Shown piece by piece: positions 35,539-43,430 of a DNA stretch of 64,000 bases. Both the position numbers and the translations under genes were made by a program. Numbering within the stretch: the stretch's first letter is position 1; every line of letters starts with the position of its first letter. The notes under the pieces were generated by a model. The model ran no database searches. It was given only the letters and a program-made list of their open reading frames with translations, and was not told where the DNA came from. Origin of the DNA: Ochrobactrum sp. CM-21-5 (GTDB lineage: Bacteria; Pseudomonadota; Alphaproteobacteria; Rhizobiales; Rhizobiaceae); assembly GCF_014253075.1 (NCBI RefSeq), contig NZ_JACLZJ010000001.1, positions 1,116,001 to 1,180,000 on the forward strand, written 5' to 3'.

Positions 35539-36243
35539 TCAGACAGATCGCGTGATCCCGCCATCGACACGCAGGTTCTGGCCGGTGATATAGGCGGCGC
35601 CGTCGGACGCAAGGAATGAGACCGTTGCGGCAATCTCTTCACTGGTGCCATAGCGTTGCAGAGGTACGCTTTCGCGCCGCTCGTCTGTTGCGGGCAGGCT
35701 GTCGATCCAGCCGGGCAGCACATTGTTGATGCGGATGTTGTCGCGCGCATACGCATCGGCAAATATTTTCGTGAAAGATGCGAGACCTGCGCGAAACACA
35801 GCCGAAGTCGGGAACATGGCGCTTGGCTCAAAGGCCCAAGCCGTCGAAATGTTGATGATGACACCGGATTTTTGCTTCTGCATCGCAGGCACCACCAGGC
35901 GCGACGGGCGAACTGCATTCAGGAAATAGGTGTCCATTCCCTTGTGCCAGTCCTCGTCAGTGATTTCGAGAATAGGTGCGCGCGGGCCATGCCCGGCACT
36001 GTTCACCAGAGCATCGATCCGACCCCATTTTTCCAAAGTCTGGTCCACCAGCTTTTTCAGATCTTCATTTGACTGATTCGATCCGGTAACCCCGACCCCG
36101 CCCAGTTCTTTGGCAAGGGCTTCTCCTTTGCCGGAAGAAGAGAGAATCGCCACCGCAAAACCATCCTGCGCCAGCCTCCGAGCACAAGCTGCGCCCATGC
36201 CGCTGCCGCCGGCCGTTATAATCGCTACTTTTTGATCTGACAT
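35539..36243 (-). CDS. SDR family oxidoreductase with degenerate active site
   Basis: A 234-residue Rossmann protein. The coenzyme motif reads ITAGGSGMGAACAR (TGxxxGxG type), followed by NSAGHG and the serine region IINISTAWAF. The Tyr-x3-Lys pair is missing: the segment reads FPTSAVFRAGLASF. The C-terminal PGWIDSLPAT and ITGQNLRVDGGI are normal for FabG-like proteins. The fold is certain; enzymatic activity is doubtful or follows a different mechanism. The ATG at 36243 gives a standard N-terminus; further ATGs lie up to 24 bases upstream. Confidence 0.85.
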   Translation of the reverse strand: MSDQKVAIITAGGSGMGAACARRLAQDGFAVAILSSSGKGEALAKELGGVGVTGSNQSNEDLKKLVDQTLEKWGRIDALVNSAGHGPRAPILEITDEDWHKGMDTYFLNAVRPSRLVVPAMQKQKSGVIINISTAWAFEPSAMFPTSAVFRAGLASFTKIFADAYARDNIRINNVLPGWIDSLPATDERRESVPLQRYGTSEEIAATVSFLASDGAAYITGQNLRVDGGITRSV

Positions 36244-36365
36244 TTCCGCGACCTTCATCATTTCCATTCGGTTCGATAATTGAACGTAACGGAGGAAGCC
36301 GAAACACCAAATGAATTTTGTTGAAGGTAAGATTTCTGCACGGTTGCGCTCAGCCGGTGAGAAAT

Positions 36366-36390
36366 GAAAAACGCCGCATGAGCGGCGTTC
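36366..36390 (-). terminator. Terminator of the 52-residue gene
   Basis: AACGCCGC and GCGGCGTT form an 8-base stem with a 4-base loop, followed on the minus strand by a T run. It lies about 23 bases past the stop of the small gene to its right. Confidence 0.8.
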
Positions 36391-36412
36391 TATCATGAAT
36401 ATGCATCAGGAA

Positions 36413-36571
36413 TCATTGGTGCCCCGACCTCTTGTCGTTGCAAGAGGTCTCGCTTGAGGTGTTGTGCTGCTGTCTTTGGTTCGTTTCGCTTGCTTCGACA
36501 GCATTTCGAAACTCCGCCCACTCACGCTCGTGACGACGATAAAGCTCATCGGAAACAGTCTGGATACCCAT
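36413..36571 (-). CDS. Small hydrophilic protein, unknown function
   Basis: A 52-residue frame starting MGIQTVSDELYRRHEREWAE, rich in charged and polar residues with an amphipathic helix in the first 25 residues and a Ser/Asn/Gln-rich tail. Support: CGGAGGATC stands at ribosome-binding distance before the ATG, and an intrinsic terminator follows the stop. No family recognised. An overlapping frame on the same strand lacks a comparable ribosome-binding site. Confidence 0.55.
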   Translation of the reverse strand: MGIQTVSDELYRRHEREWAEFRNAVEASETNQRQQHNTSSETSCNDKRSGHQ

Positions 36572-36690
36572 TTCGATCCTCCGTTGATCTGGCAGGCCAA
36601 ATAACATGAGCTCGTCCGAAATGTTGCATCACAAAGCGTAAGCGATTGAAATCTTAATCGATTTATATGTTTATAACTTCAAAGGGCAGT

Positions 36691-36837
36691 TCAGTTTTCC
36701 TGAATGGAAACACCGTCTTCTCCGATTTTCATTTCTATCCCGGCCGGTTTTGTTTCTTCACGATAAACATAAACGGCAAGACCGGCAGCCACGACGACAA
36801 GCGCGCCGATAATCAGATAAAGCCCGTTCCGATTCAC
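36691..36837 (-). CDS. Small single-helix membrane protein
   Basis: 48 residues starting at a GTG that follows AGGAG by seven bases. One membrane helix (LYLIIGALVVVAAGLAVYVY) is followed by a charged tail (REETKPAGIEMKIGEDGVSI). Proteins with this pattern recur in Hyphomicrobiales as hypothetical proteins. Probable orientation: N-terminus inside or outside undetermined. Function unknown. Confidence 0.65.
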   Translation of the reverse strand: MNRNGLYLIIGALVVVAAGLAVYVYREETKPAGIEMKIGEDGVSIQEN

Positions 36838-37021
36838 ATTCAAACTCCTGCATGGTGATTTGTCCTGTTCAAACGCCTGAAAAGGGTGATGGTTCCACAG
36901 CGGGGCAGGTCTGGAAAAACCTAAGTTAGCCTCTGCCAACAGTTATTTTGTCGTTTCGTCATTTTTACCACTTGCTTTATGTCTGAGCATTATCTAGGAG
37001 AACAGCGCTCGCACAAAATGT

Positions 37022-37098
37022 CGGAGCGTAGCGCAGCCTGGTAGCGCACCTGATTTGGGATCAGGGGGTCGCAGGTTCGAATCCTGCCGCTCCGACCA
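37022..37098 (+). tRNA. tRNA-Pro (anticodon UGG)
   Basis: A 77-base cloverleaf with acceptor stem CGGAGCG/CGCTCCG, D-loop AGCCTGGTAGC, anticodon loop TTTGGGA (anticodon TGG), T-arm GCAGGTTCGAATCCTGC and an encoded CCA end. Confidence 0.97.
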
Positions 37099-37258
37099 TT
37101 CTCTTCCATATGTGATTGAATAGAACTCCGCTTTAAGCGGTAAGCGTTGTGAAGCGCGCCTTTATCGCGTTGACATGGGTTGGCGTGTAAACTATTGCCT
37201 TGGTGGATTTCCACCCCCTGCGAAGGGGAGAGCAAGAGCATAGTCCAAGGTTCTTCAA

Positions 37259-37564
37259 ATGGTTGCACGCATTTACCGTCCGGCTAAAACCGCCATGCAG
37301 TCCGGTCAGGCGAAAACAGATCAGTGGCTTCTGGAATTTGAGCCGGAAAGCCCCCGCAAGGTGGAGCCTCTGATGGGCTACACGTCTTCCGGCGACATGA
37401 AGAGTCAGGTTCGTCTGTTCTTCGAAACGCAGGAAGAAGCTGTGGCTTACGCGATGCGCAACGGCATTGCTTATCGGGTGACGGAACCGCAAGAGGCGAA
37501 GCGCCGCAAGATTTCCTATTCGGATAATTTCCGCTTCGACCGCACGCAGCCTTGGACGCACTGA
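37259..37564 (+). CDS. NDUFS4-like complex I accessory subunit
   Basis: 101 residues beginning MVARIYRPAKTAMQSG with the ETC complex I subunit signature: WLLEFEPESPRKVEPLMGY, TSSGDMKSQVRLFFETQEEA, AYAMRNGIAYRVTEP and the ending SYSDNFRFDRTQPWTH. It is the bacterial counterpart of mitochondrial NDUFS4 (18 kDa), which sits on the peripheral arm of NADH:quinone oxidoreductase; such accessory subunits are an alphaproteobacterial trait. It lies alone between two tRNA genes, away from the nuo operon, as is usual. Confidence 0.93.
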   Translation: MVARIYRPAKTAMQSGQAKTDQWLLEFEPESPRKVEPLMGYTSSGDMKSQVRLFFETQEEAVAYAMRNGIAYRVTEPQEAKRRKISYSDNFRFDRTQPWTH

Positions 37565-37674
37565 AGATTTTCCCGGCTTGACGATTGTTGCTGTAGCCGG
37601 GGTAATCATGATTACTTCGATAAAGCCCTGCTGAGGGCTTGCTCGAAACATTATCTCGACTTTTCAAAAGGCGA

Positions 37675-37751
37675 GGTCCCGTAGCTCAGCTGGATAGAGC
37701 ACCGGCCTTCTAAGCCGACGGTCACAGGTTCGAATCCTGTCGGGATCGCCA
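37675..37751 (+). tRNA. tRNA-Arg (anticodon UCU)
   Basis: A 77-base cloverleaf with acceptor stem GGTCCCG/CGGGATC, D-arm GCTCAGCTGGATAGAGC, anticodon loop CTTCTAA (anticodon TCT), T-arm ACAGGTTCGAATCCTGT and an encoded CCA end. Confidence 0.96.
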
Positions 37752-37906
37752 TCATTTCCAAGTTTTGTCGAATGACACGATGATTGGCCTTTTCGGCCAC
37801 TATGTTGCCCTTGGGTCAGGTTTACTGACATTTCCCAACAGTTTCAGCTGCATGACCGCCAACATCAAGTGCGCGTGAGCGCTCTCGGTTACGAACGCAC
37901 GAATCC

Positions 37907-38191
37907 TCAATCGACCAATGAGTGATCGCGTCCGCAATGTCCGTATTTCCTGTTAGGCCATAGGGAAAACGTGCCCCAAAAGCCTTTGCGGCTCTGAAAG
38001 ATCGTTAAACCACATTCAGGGCAGTCAAACGCAAAAAATGCCACAAGGCTATGGCCGGCCGCGATGGCAATTCCAACGAGTAATACAGCCCCGCCAAGTA
38101 GCTCCATCAGGAATGTTATCCAATAAACAAGGGTTAGGGCGACAACTGCAGTCCAAGCTGCAAACAGCCATGATTTCCGATAGAGCGACAT
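37907..38191 (-). CDS. Small membrane protein with a zinc-ribbon-like end
   Basis: 94 residues. Two hydrophobic helices (WLFAAWTAVVALTLVYWI and GGAVLLVGIAIAAGHSLVAF) are followed by FDCPECGLTIFQ and, near the end, YGHCGRDHS, giving a Cys-x2-Cys ... Cys/His set that could bind zinc in the cytoplasm. No family recognised. It lies between the tRNA-Arg gene and the MFS exporter on the same strand as the latter and may belong to the same accessory segment. Confidence 0.6.
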   Translation of the reverse strand: MSLYRKSWLFAAWTAVVALTLVYWITFLMELLGGAVLLVGIAIAAGHSLVAFFAFDCPECGLTIFQSRKGFWGTFSLWPNRKYGHCGRDHSLVD

Positions 38192-38328
38192 TGGCTTGTC
38201 CTTTCGTCTGCTGCCTGATCGTCCAGTCCTGCCAGCAATCGAAACCATGTGGGCCTGGCACACAGTTGCCAGCGGTCGCGTTCTGCAAGAGATCATCATT
38301 TGCGGTGCCGCAGAAAATCAAAACCCTG

Positions 38329-39711
38329 TTATGCCAAAGGTTTTGGTCGCGTTCCCGTGCCGGGAAGACCGCGTGACATGAACAGCGCAGCTAGGGCGAA
38401 GCCGAACAGTAACAACAGCGCCCATTGAAAGCTTGCATCGTCTACCGGCGATCCGTGCTCTAGAACGATGACGGTCGCTATCGCCCCCAGTGCACCGCCC
38501 AACCGTTGGCCGATGTTGACCAGTGTGGCGGCGTCTCCCGTTTCATGCTTTTCGACCGCGCCATATGCCGCAGTCATGGCGGGCATCTGTGCCAGAGCCA
38601 AACCGATCCCTCGTAAGAAAAGCAGGACAGCGAAGCCCGTACTCGGCAGGAGCGGCATAGCGAAAAACGGCGCGGTGCCGATAACGAGCAATATGCCTCC
38701 GGCGAAGCATACCACAGCAGGCCCTCGCTCGTCGGTGAGAACGCCGGCGAACGGTAGTGCCAAAGCTGATCCCAATCCCATCGCGAGAAGCATTAACCCG
38801 GCCTCGGTGGGAGACTGTCGCAAAACGTCCTGAAAATAGAGCGGGAAAAGCAGTAGCCCGCCATACATGGCCGCACCTGTTAGCCCGGACACCGCCACGG
38901 CCATCGTGAAGCCCGGGCGGTTCAACAGGCGCATGTCGATTAACGGTACAGCGGCATTTCTCGCGGTCCAGAGGAATGCCGCTGTCAGGGACATACCGAG
39001 CGCGAAAGACGCCAGCGAGATCAACTCCAATCCCGATGCGCCGATTTCAGCAGTGCCGTAGAGCAGGAGCGGCAGGCCAATCCCCATCATCACGATCCCC
39101 CGGCCATCCAGCTGGCTTTCTTGGGGCGACTCATCCATCGGCAGCATGGTTCGGCCCGCGATCAGGGCCAAAGCTCCGAGGGGGACATTGATCCAAAACA
39201 GCCAGTGCCATGAAAGGGTGTCGATCAGCATCCCACCGAAGCCGGGGCCAAGAGCAGGCCCGAGCGCGACGGCAAAGCCCACTGTTCCCATCAGCCGGCC
39301 GAGCTGACGGCGATCGGCGATCCTCGAGAGCAACGCCTGTCCGGCTGGCACCATAAGGCCGGCGGCCAACCCCTGCAGGCAGCGCGCGATAACAAGCACC
39401 CATAAATCGCTCGATAGGGCGCATAAGGCTGAAGCCAGGATGAATCCGAATGTGGAAATGATCCACAATCGCGATTGACCGAAGCGGCGGCTAAGCCATC
39501 CGGTCAATGGCAGCGATACGGCAAGAGCTATCAGATATCCGGTCGCCACCCATTGCGCCTTAGCAAGCGAAGCATCGAAATCGGCGCGGATCGCTTCGAG
39601 AGCGAGGTTGGCGACGGTGGAATCCAGCATCGCCATGAAAGCGCCGGCACCGGTGATCGTAGCCACAGCCCAAAGGCGCAGAGGAATCGGGGGAGCTGTT
39701 GACGTCATCAT
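38329..39711 (-). CDS. DHA2-type MFS multidrug efflux permease
   Basis: 460 residues and about 14 membrane helices, the DHA2 (14-TMS) drug:proton antiporter type. LDSTVANLALEAI (motif D1), GWLSRRFGQSRLW (motif A) and GPALGPGFGGMLID (motif C of antiporters) are present. It is divergent from a tetR gene 81 bases away, with a palindromic operator between them. A TetR-repressed exporter of toxic organic compounds is the likely role; the substrate is unknown. The gene begins with two ATG codons in a row. Confidence 0.9.
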   Translation of the reverse strand: MMTSTAPPIPLRLWAVATITGAGAFMAMLDSTVANLALEAIRADFDASLAKAQWVATGYLIALAVSLPLTGWLSRRFGQSRLWIISTFGFILASALCALSSDLWVLVIARCLQGLAAGLMVPAGQALLSRIADRRQLGRLMGTVGFAVALGPALGPGFGGMLIDTLSWHWLFWINVPLGALALIAGRTMLPMDESPQESQLDGRGIVMMGIGLPLLLYGTAEIGASGLELISLASFALGMSLTAAFLWTARNAAVPLIDMRLLNRPGFTMAVAVSGLTGAAMYGGLLLFPLYFQDVLRQSPTEAGLMLLAMGLGSALALPFAGVLTDERGPAVVCFAGGILLVIGTAPFFAMPLLPSTGFAVLLFLRGIGLALAQMPAMTAAYGAVEKHETGDAATLVNIGQRLGGALGAIATVIVLEHGSPVDDASFQWALLLLFGFALAALFMSRGLPGTGTRPKPLA

Positions 39712-39739
39712 GAAACCGGTCCGTAGATAGTCAGTTGGC

Positions 39740-39763
39740 GTTATGATACAAATGTATCATAAC
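39740..39763. promoter_or_regulatory. Operator palindrome between MFS and tetR genes
   Basis: Perfect inverted repeat with 11-base arms, GTTATGATACA and TGTATCATAAC, around a central AA. It lies 29 bases before each divergent start codon, the textbook position for a TetR-family dimer that represses both the exporter and itself. Confidence 0.88.
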
Positions 39764-39792
39764 ATTGCACAGCAACTTGGGACACCCCACCG

Positions 39793-40395
39793 ATGCCAAG
39801 AACCGTTGACCATGGAGAGCGCCGATCCACGATATTGGAAGCGTTCGTGCGCGTTGCTGCGCGCGAGGGGCTGGCTTCCTTGACCCTTCGTTCAGTCGCA
39901 GCCGAAGCCGGGATTTCGCTGCGTCTCGTTCAGTACTATTTCGAGACCAAGGCGGGTCTCATGCAAGCCGGTCTCGGACTTCTCGAAAGGGAGAGCAACA
40001 GGCGGTGGGAGAGACGTATTGCGAAACTCCCGCAGTCACCTACGGCGCATTTGACCCTACGGGCCCTATTTGAGGAAGCATTGCCGACAGACGAAACCAG
40101 CCGCGATTTCCATTTGCTTTGGATGTCCTTCGCGATTTTGGCGCAGACCGATCCCGAAATCTCGGACCGTCCATTCCTCGACGGTCCTAACCGTATCGGG
40201 CAGCGCATCGCTGCGATACTGGACCAAGGAAAAAGCGATGGCGAGATACACCCGCAGGTGGACGTCGAGGCCGAAGCAGTCATTTTTCTAGGGATGTTAA
40301 ACGGTTTCGCTACCGCGGTGCTCGTAGGTCAGATGACCGCCGACGCAGCAATGGTGAGCTTTATCCATCAGATCAACCGCTTATCCGCCACCTAG
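39793..40395 (+). CDS. TetR-family transcriptional regulator
   Basis: 200 residues. The N-terminal helix-turn-helix spans about residues 28-54 (LRSVAAEAGISLRLVQYYFE). The C-terminal ligand domain resembles the BetI-like TetR C-terminal family (DFHLLWMSFAILAQTDPEIS; EAVIFLGMLNGFATAVLVGQ). Divergent from the DHA2 exporter with a perfect palindrome between, so local repression relieved by an exported substrate is the natural inference. Confidence 0.92.
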   Translation: MPRTVDHGERRSTILEAFVRVAAREGLASLTLRSVAAEAGISLRLVQYYFETKAGLMQAGLGLLERESNRRWERRIAKLPQSPTAHLTLRALFEEALPTDETSRDFHLLWMSFAILAQTDPEISDRPFLDGPNRIGQRIAAILDQGKSDGEIHPQVDVEAEAVIFLGMLNGFATAVLVGQMTADAAMVSFIHQINRLSAT

Positions 40396-40641
40396 GAACG
40401 CGGCAAAAGGTGGCCAGCAGGAAACCATCTAAACCGCATCGTAGTTTCGTCGCGAAAGTCAGGCAAACCGCCCTAGAATCTGCGACACGTAAGAATATTA
40501 CGGGTAAAAAATCGTGGCAAAAAAGGCTAAATATCTGAAACCAGTTAAATTTGACATGCTTGTTTTCAATGACTTCGAATAACCTCGAAGGCCAAATAGC
40601 ATGTCGTTCGACAAGTTTGTCATTCTTGTTCATCGCTGGCG

Positions 40642-41160
40642 CTATTGGCCATGCGGTCCGTCACCTCCGCGTGATCTGAGATAGGGACGTGGCCCGATAT
40701 GCCGCGATCTGCCTCCATCCCAGCCGGGGCGCTCGCGCCAGCCGCGGCGATCCCAGTGTCGGTTATGGCGATGGTGCCAGCGATCGCCGCGCCAGTGGTC
40801 GTCACGGTCGTTCAATGCCGCACCGATTGCGGCGCCAGCAATGAGCGGAATGCCGATCAGCGCGGCAGTACGACCGAAATCATCCGAATAGCCGCCAGCA
40901 GAACCTTCTCTTATGGCAAGATAACGCGACGATGCCCAGCCGAATGTTCCTCCATAGCTAACCTGACACCAGCCATAGCCCGATGTGCAGCCCCGTACAG
41001 TAACCGGTGCGCCACTTGGGATTGCACCCAGCGTCGCATATCGGGTCCCGGGTCCGGTCCGGATGTTAAGATTGGTAGTGGAGATGGCGTTTGCCGCTTG
41101 CGCTGCGCCCGCTGCGAAAACGCCCAGCGCAACAAAGGCGGCTTTCAAAGCAAGCTTCAT
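40642..41160 (-). CDS. Secreted SH3-domain protein
   Basis: 172 residues. Signal peptide MKLALKAAFVALGVFAAGAA is cleaved before ANAISTTN. A bacterial SH3 domain follows (TTNLNIRTGPGTRYATLGAI; CTSGYGWCQVSYGGTFGW), then a possible membrane-associated helix (AALIGIPLIAGAAIGAAL) and a tail very rich in His, Arg, Trp and Asp (RWHHRHNRHWDRRGW), which could bind metal or nucleic acid. Such proteins are common periplasmic, cell-wall-directed proteins in Hyphomicrobiales. Confidence 0.82.
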   Translation of the reverse strand: MKLALKAAFVALGVFAAGAAQAANAISTTNLNIRTGPGTRYATLGAIPSGAPVTVRGCTSGYGWCQVSYGGTFGWASSRYLAIREGSAGGYSDDFGRTAALIGIPLIAGAAIGAALNDRDDHWRGDRWHHRHNRHWDRRGWRERPGWDGGRSRHIGPRPYLRSRGGDGPHGQ

Positions 41161-41255
41161 AGGACTTCTCCTCGAATAAACTCGTTTCTGTTGAAACGTG
41201 ACGAGGAATTAAAAGTTCCCTTTTTGCTACAGGCGGCTTTGATGCCAGGTACAGG

Positions 41256-41282
41256 AAAAGCGCCGGTTGGACCGGCGCTTTT
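41256..41282. terminator. Rho-independent terminator after the glycine-zipper lipoprotein gene
   Basis: A 12-base perfect stem, AAAAGCGCCGGT with loop TGG, whose outer bases give a U tract in either direction. It lies 30 bases past the lipoprotein stop on the minus strand. Confidence 0.9.
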
Positions 41283-41311
41283 ATAACGGTTTTGTCTGGA
41301 ACGATCCGTAT

Positions 41312-41560
41312 CTAACGGCGGCAACGCGCGACATAGATGCGCCCGCGGCGATCGCGATATTCGCAATTGCCATTGCGCAGCTCGCGCACAAGTAGGCCAC
41401 CCAGCGCACCTGCGCCCGCGCCAATCAGTGCGCCGCGCCCGCCGCCTGCAATGCCGCCTATAATCGCGCCACCCGCCGTGCCGATAGAAAGGTCTTTCTC
41501 AGTGGTGGTGCAGCCTGAAATCGCCATCAAGGCTGCCAGTCCGAGCGCCACTTTCCACAT
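41312..41560 (-). CDS. Glycine-zipper lipoprotein
   Basis: 82 residues. A lipoprotein signal ends in the lipobox AISGC (Cys16), followed by TTTEKDLSIG and a glycine zipper (GGAIIGGIAGGGRGALIGAG) that can pack in a membrane, then NGNCEYRDRRGRIYVARC with two cysteines. The pattern resembles small outer-membrane lipoproteins of the YMGG/17-kDa-antigen-like group. AGGAGGAG precedes the ATG at good spacing; an earlier ATG lies within that site and is rejected. Confidence 0.85.
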   Translation of the reverse strand: MWKVALGLAALMAISGCTTTEKDLSIGTAGGAIIGGIAGGGRGALIGAGAGALGGLLVRELRNGNCEYRDRRGRIYVARCRR

Positions 41561-41672
41561 CCCGATCTCCTCCTTTGAAAAAGCCAAGCAATGCCAGAAC
41601 GATTATTCCCGCAGTCGGTTGCATAAAAGGACCGGGAAAACTGCGAATAATGATCCGGCGAGGATCAGGGCT

Positions 41673-41762
41673 TCAGCGGCGATAACGCAGGATGACGGCG
41701 ACAGCGAGCACGGCAAGCCCAATCGCCATGAAGCCCTGAACTATAAAAATCCAACTCATCAT
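41673..41762 (-). CDS. 29-residue single-helix membrane microprotein
   Basis: Starts MMSWIFIVQGFMAIGLAVLA and ends VAVILRYRR. It is one membrane helix with a basic C-terminal end, so the C-terminus should face the cytoplasm. AAGGAA stands seven bases before the ATG pair, and a 6-base stem (TGATCC/GGATCA) follows the stop within a few bases on the minus strand. It does not match CydX, KdpF or CcoQ by eye. The length makes chance hard to exclude, but composition plus signals favour a real gene. Confidence 0.5.
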   Translation of the reverse strand: MMSWIFIVQGFMAIGLAVLAVAVILRYRR

Positions 41763-42064
41763 GATCTATTCCTTCAGTGCGACGGTCCCGAGGTGTGAGA
41801 CGATACGCATATCCGACGCTATCTAACGCATTTTTGCAGTAGGGGAAACGGTTGGATGAATTTTCATACAAGCCGTTTGCGATATGCTTCTGGCTCGACC
41901 GGTGCCGAATGAAAATTTCCAATGAGATTTCCGGTGATGTCTGCGAACACTGAAACGCGAAAAGCGGCACATGGCCGCCTTTCATTTGTTCCTGATCATA
42001 TTTTCGTCTGGGCGTATTCCGTTTCGATCCGGCAATAACCCAGTAATAACAAAGCCGGACCGGT
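41763..42064. other. Gap upstream of the microprotein gene
   Basis: About 300 bases after the stop of the minus-strand channel gene. No reading frame with support was seen. A weak inverted repeat (TCCGGC/GCCGGA with a long loop) near 42030-42062 may end transcription of the channel gene. Confidence 0.35.
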
Positions 42065-43174
42065 TTAGCTATCGGGGCCGAAATACTTGGCCTTCAGTTT
42101 GGCAATGTCTTCGCTCTCATGCGCGCTGATGATTGCGACTGTTGCCGGTTTTACAAACGGGCTGTGTCGCGGGAATGCAAAGCCGTACTTGTCCGGGCTA
42201 AAGGTATTTCCGACGATTGACACCGGTTCACTGGCATTCTTGTGTGTATAATATTCCAGAACAGGGCTGTCGGCCACGATGGCCGCGATCTCGTCATTGG
42301 TGAGCGCTGCTACGGCCTCCTGAAGATGATCGAATGGCACGGTAGCGATTGACCGCGACTTGAGCGTTTGTTCGGATACACTGCCTGCGCGTACGCCCAC
42401 CGGCTTGTTCTGGAGGTCAGCGAGGCTGGTGATATTATTGTCCAGATGCGCAACGGTCATGACGCTGGTGATGGAGGACGTCACATAGGCAATAATGGCT
42501 ATGCCGCAAACCATCCAGAATGCCTGCCAGATACGGCCAACCCAGCCGAACAGATTCTTGCGGGTTGTCTTGCCCGAAGTGGCAAGGGAAACAACATGAT
42601 AAAAGCTTTCTGCCAGCCCTTCGCGCCAGCGCTTGGGAAAGCCTGCGTCGAAGCGTCTGTCGAAGACGGTCAATAGTACGGTAGAGGCGAGAATGATTGC
42701 GAGAATCCATGCATAGGTTGCAATGTGTCCTGCGTCGTCCAGACGGTTAAACAAGTCGCCCCAGCTGTCACCCGCCTGCGTGTGCACCATGATGCGCAAG
42801 CCGGCATCGAACCATGGATGCGTGAAATCCACGATCTCGGCCCGGTTTTCGGTGATCGTCAGATTGGTAACACCTGCATCGATTTCATTTTTGGAAACCG
42901 CTTTTACCAGTTCACTGTAATTGGAATATTCTACGAACTCGGAGGCAAGTCCCAGACGCTTGGCGATGTTGTGCCAAAGATCGATCGCCATGCCGCTGAA
43001 ATCATCACCTTGTTTAATGACGAAAGGCTCGCTGACATAAACGCCGACTTTGATCGGCTGTTTGGGCTGCTCCTGGGTTGCCGCCAAAGTCGGGTATGCA
43101 ACCAAGAGTAATACAAGAAGAGCCTTTTCTATGAATTGGCGAAGCGAAGCTTTATCTGTAATAAACGAAAACAC
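42065..43174 (-). CDS. Ionotropic-glutamate-receptor-like channel protein (SBP domain with pore)
   Basis: 369 residues in the order of bacterial glutamate-receptor channels. A signal segment (about 16-32) is followed by lobe 1 of a periplasmic amino-acid-binding domain (IKVGVYVSEPFVI; GVTNLTITENRAEIVDFTHP), helix M1 (151-171), a re-entrant pore stretch (SFYHVVSLATSGKTTRKN), helix M3 (about 213-240, ending YVTSSITSVMTV) and lobe 2 (SLADLQNKPVGVRAGS to the end). Arg111 and Asp302 fit the ligand alpha-carboxyl and alpha-amino contacts. The GluR0 potassium filter (TVGYGD) is absent. The alternative reading, a fused ABC-type binding protein, does not explain the two helices and pore between the lobes. 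Confidence 0.8.
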   Translation of the reverse strand: MFSFITDKASLRQFIEKALLVLLLVAYPTLAATQEQPKQPIKVGVYVSEPFVIKQGDDFSGMAIDLWHNIAKRLGLASEFVEYSNYSELVKAVSKNEIDAGVTNLTITENRAEIVDFTHPWFDAGLRIMVHTQAGDSWGDLFNRLDDAGHIATYAWILAIILASTVLLTVFDRRFDAGFPKRWREGLAESFYHVVSLATSGKTTRKNLFGWVGRIWQAFWMVCGIAIIAYVTSSITSVMTVAHLDNNITSLADLQNKPVGVRAGSVSEQTLKSRSIATVPFDHLQEAVAALTNDEIAAIVADSPVLEYYTHKNASEPVSIVGNTFSPDKYGFAFPRHSPFVKPATVAIISAHESEDIAKLKAKYFGPDS

Positions 43175-43430
43175 TGTTCCTGGCCGATTTCTGATTGACT
43201 ACGATTTTCAGCCCTAACAGTAATTTCTTTTTGTTAATATTTGCTTTTAAATGACCGTTGTTTTGTTCGATTAAGTTTATTGTTGTTTTAGCTGTAACTA
43301 ATAACGAAGGCGCCAGAATTTTCATTGGAGAGACTGGAAAAGCTGGATTTCCGTCATGCCTTGGCATGATGCTGGCCGGATGCAATCCGGCCACGCAGAA
43401 TGGTTGCCATGCCGACCGAATGAGGCCGGA

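Noticed and set aside
40373-40633. 86-codon minus-strand frame after tetR
   Set aside because: Overlaps the end of tetR, has no start signal and no recognisable features.
37752-40640. Attachment-site repeat of the tRNA-Arg 3' end
   Set aside because: No copy of the T-arm/CCA sequence of 12 or more bases was found downstream, so integration at this tRNA is not shown.
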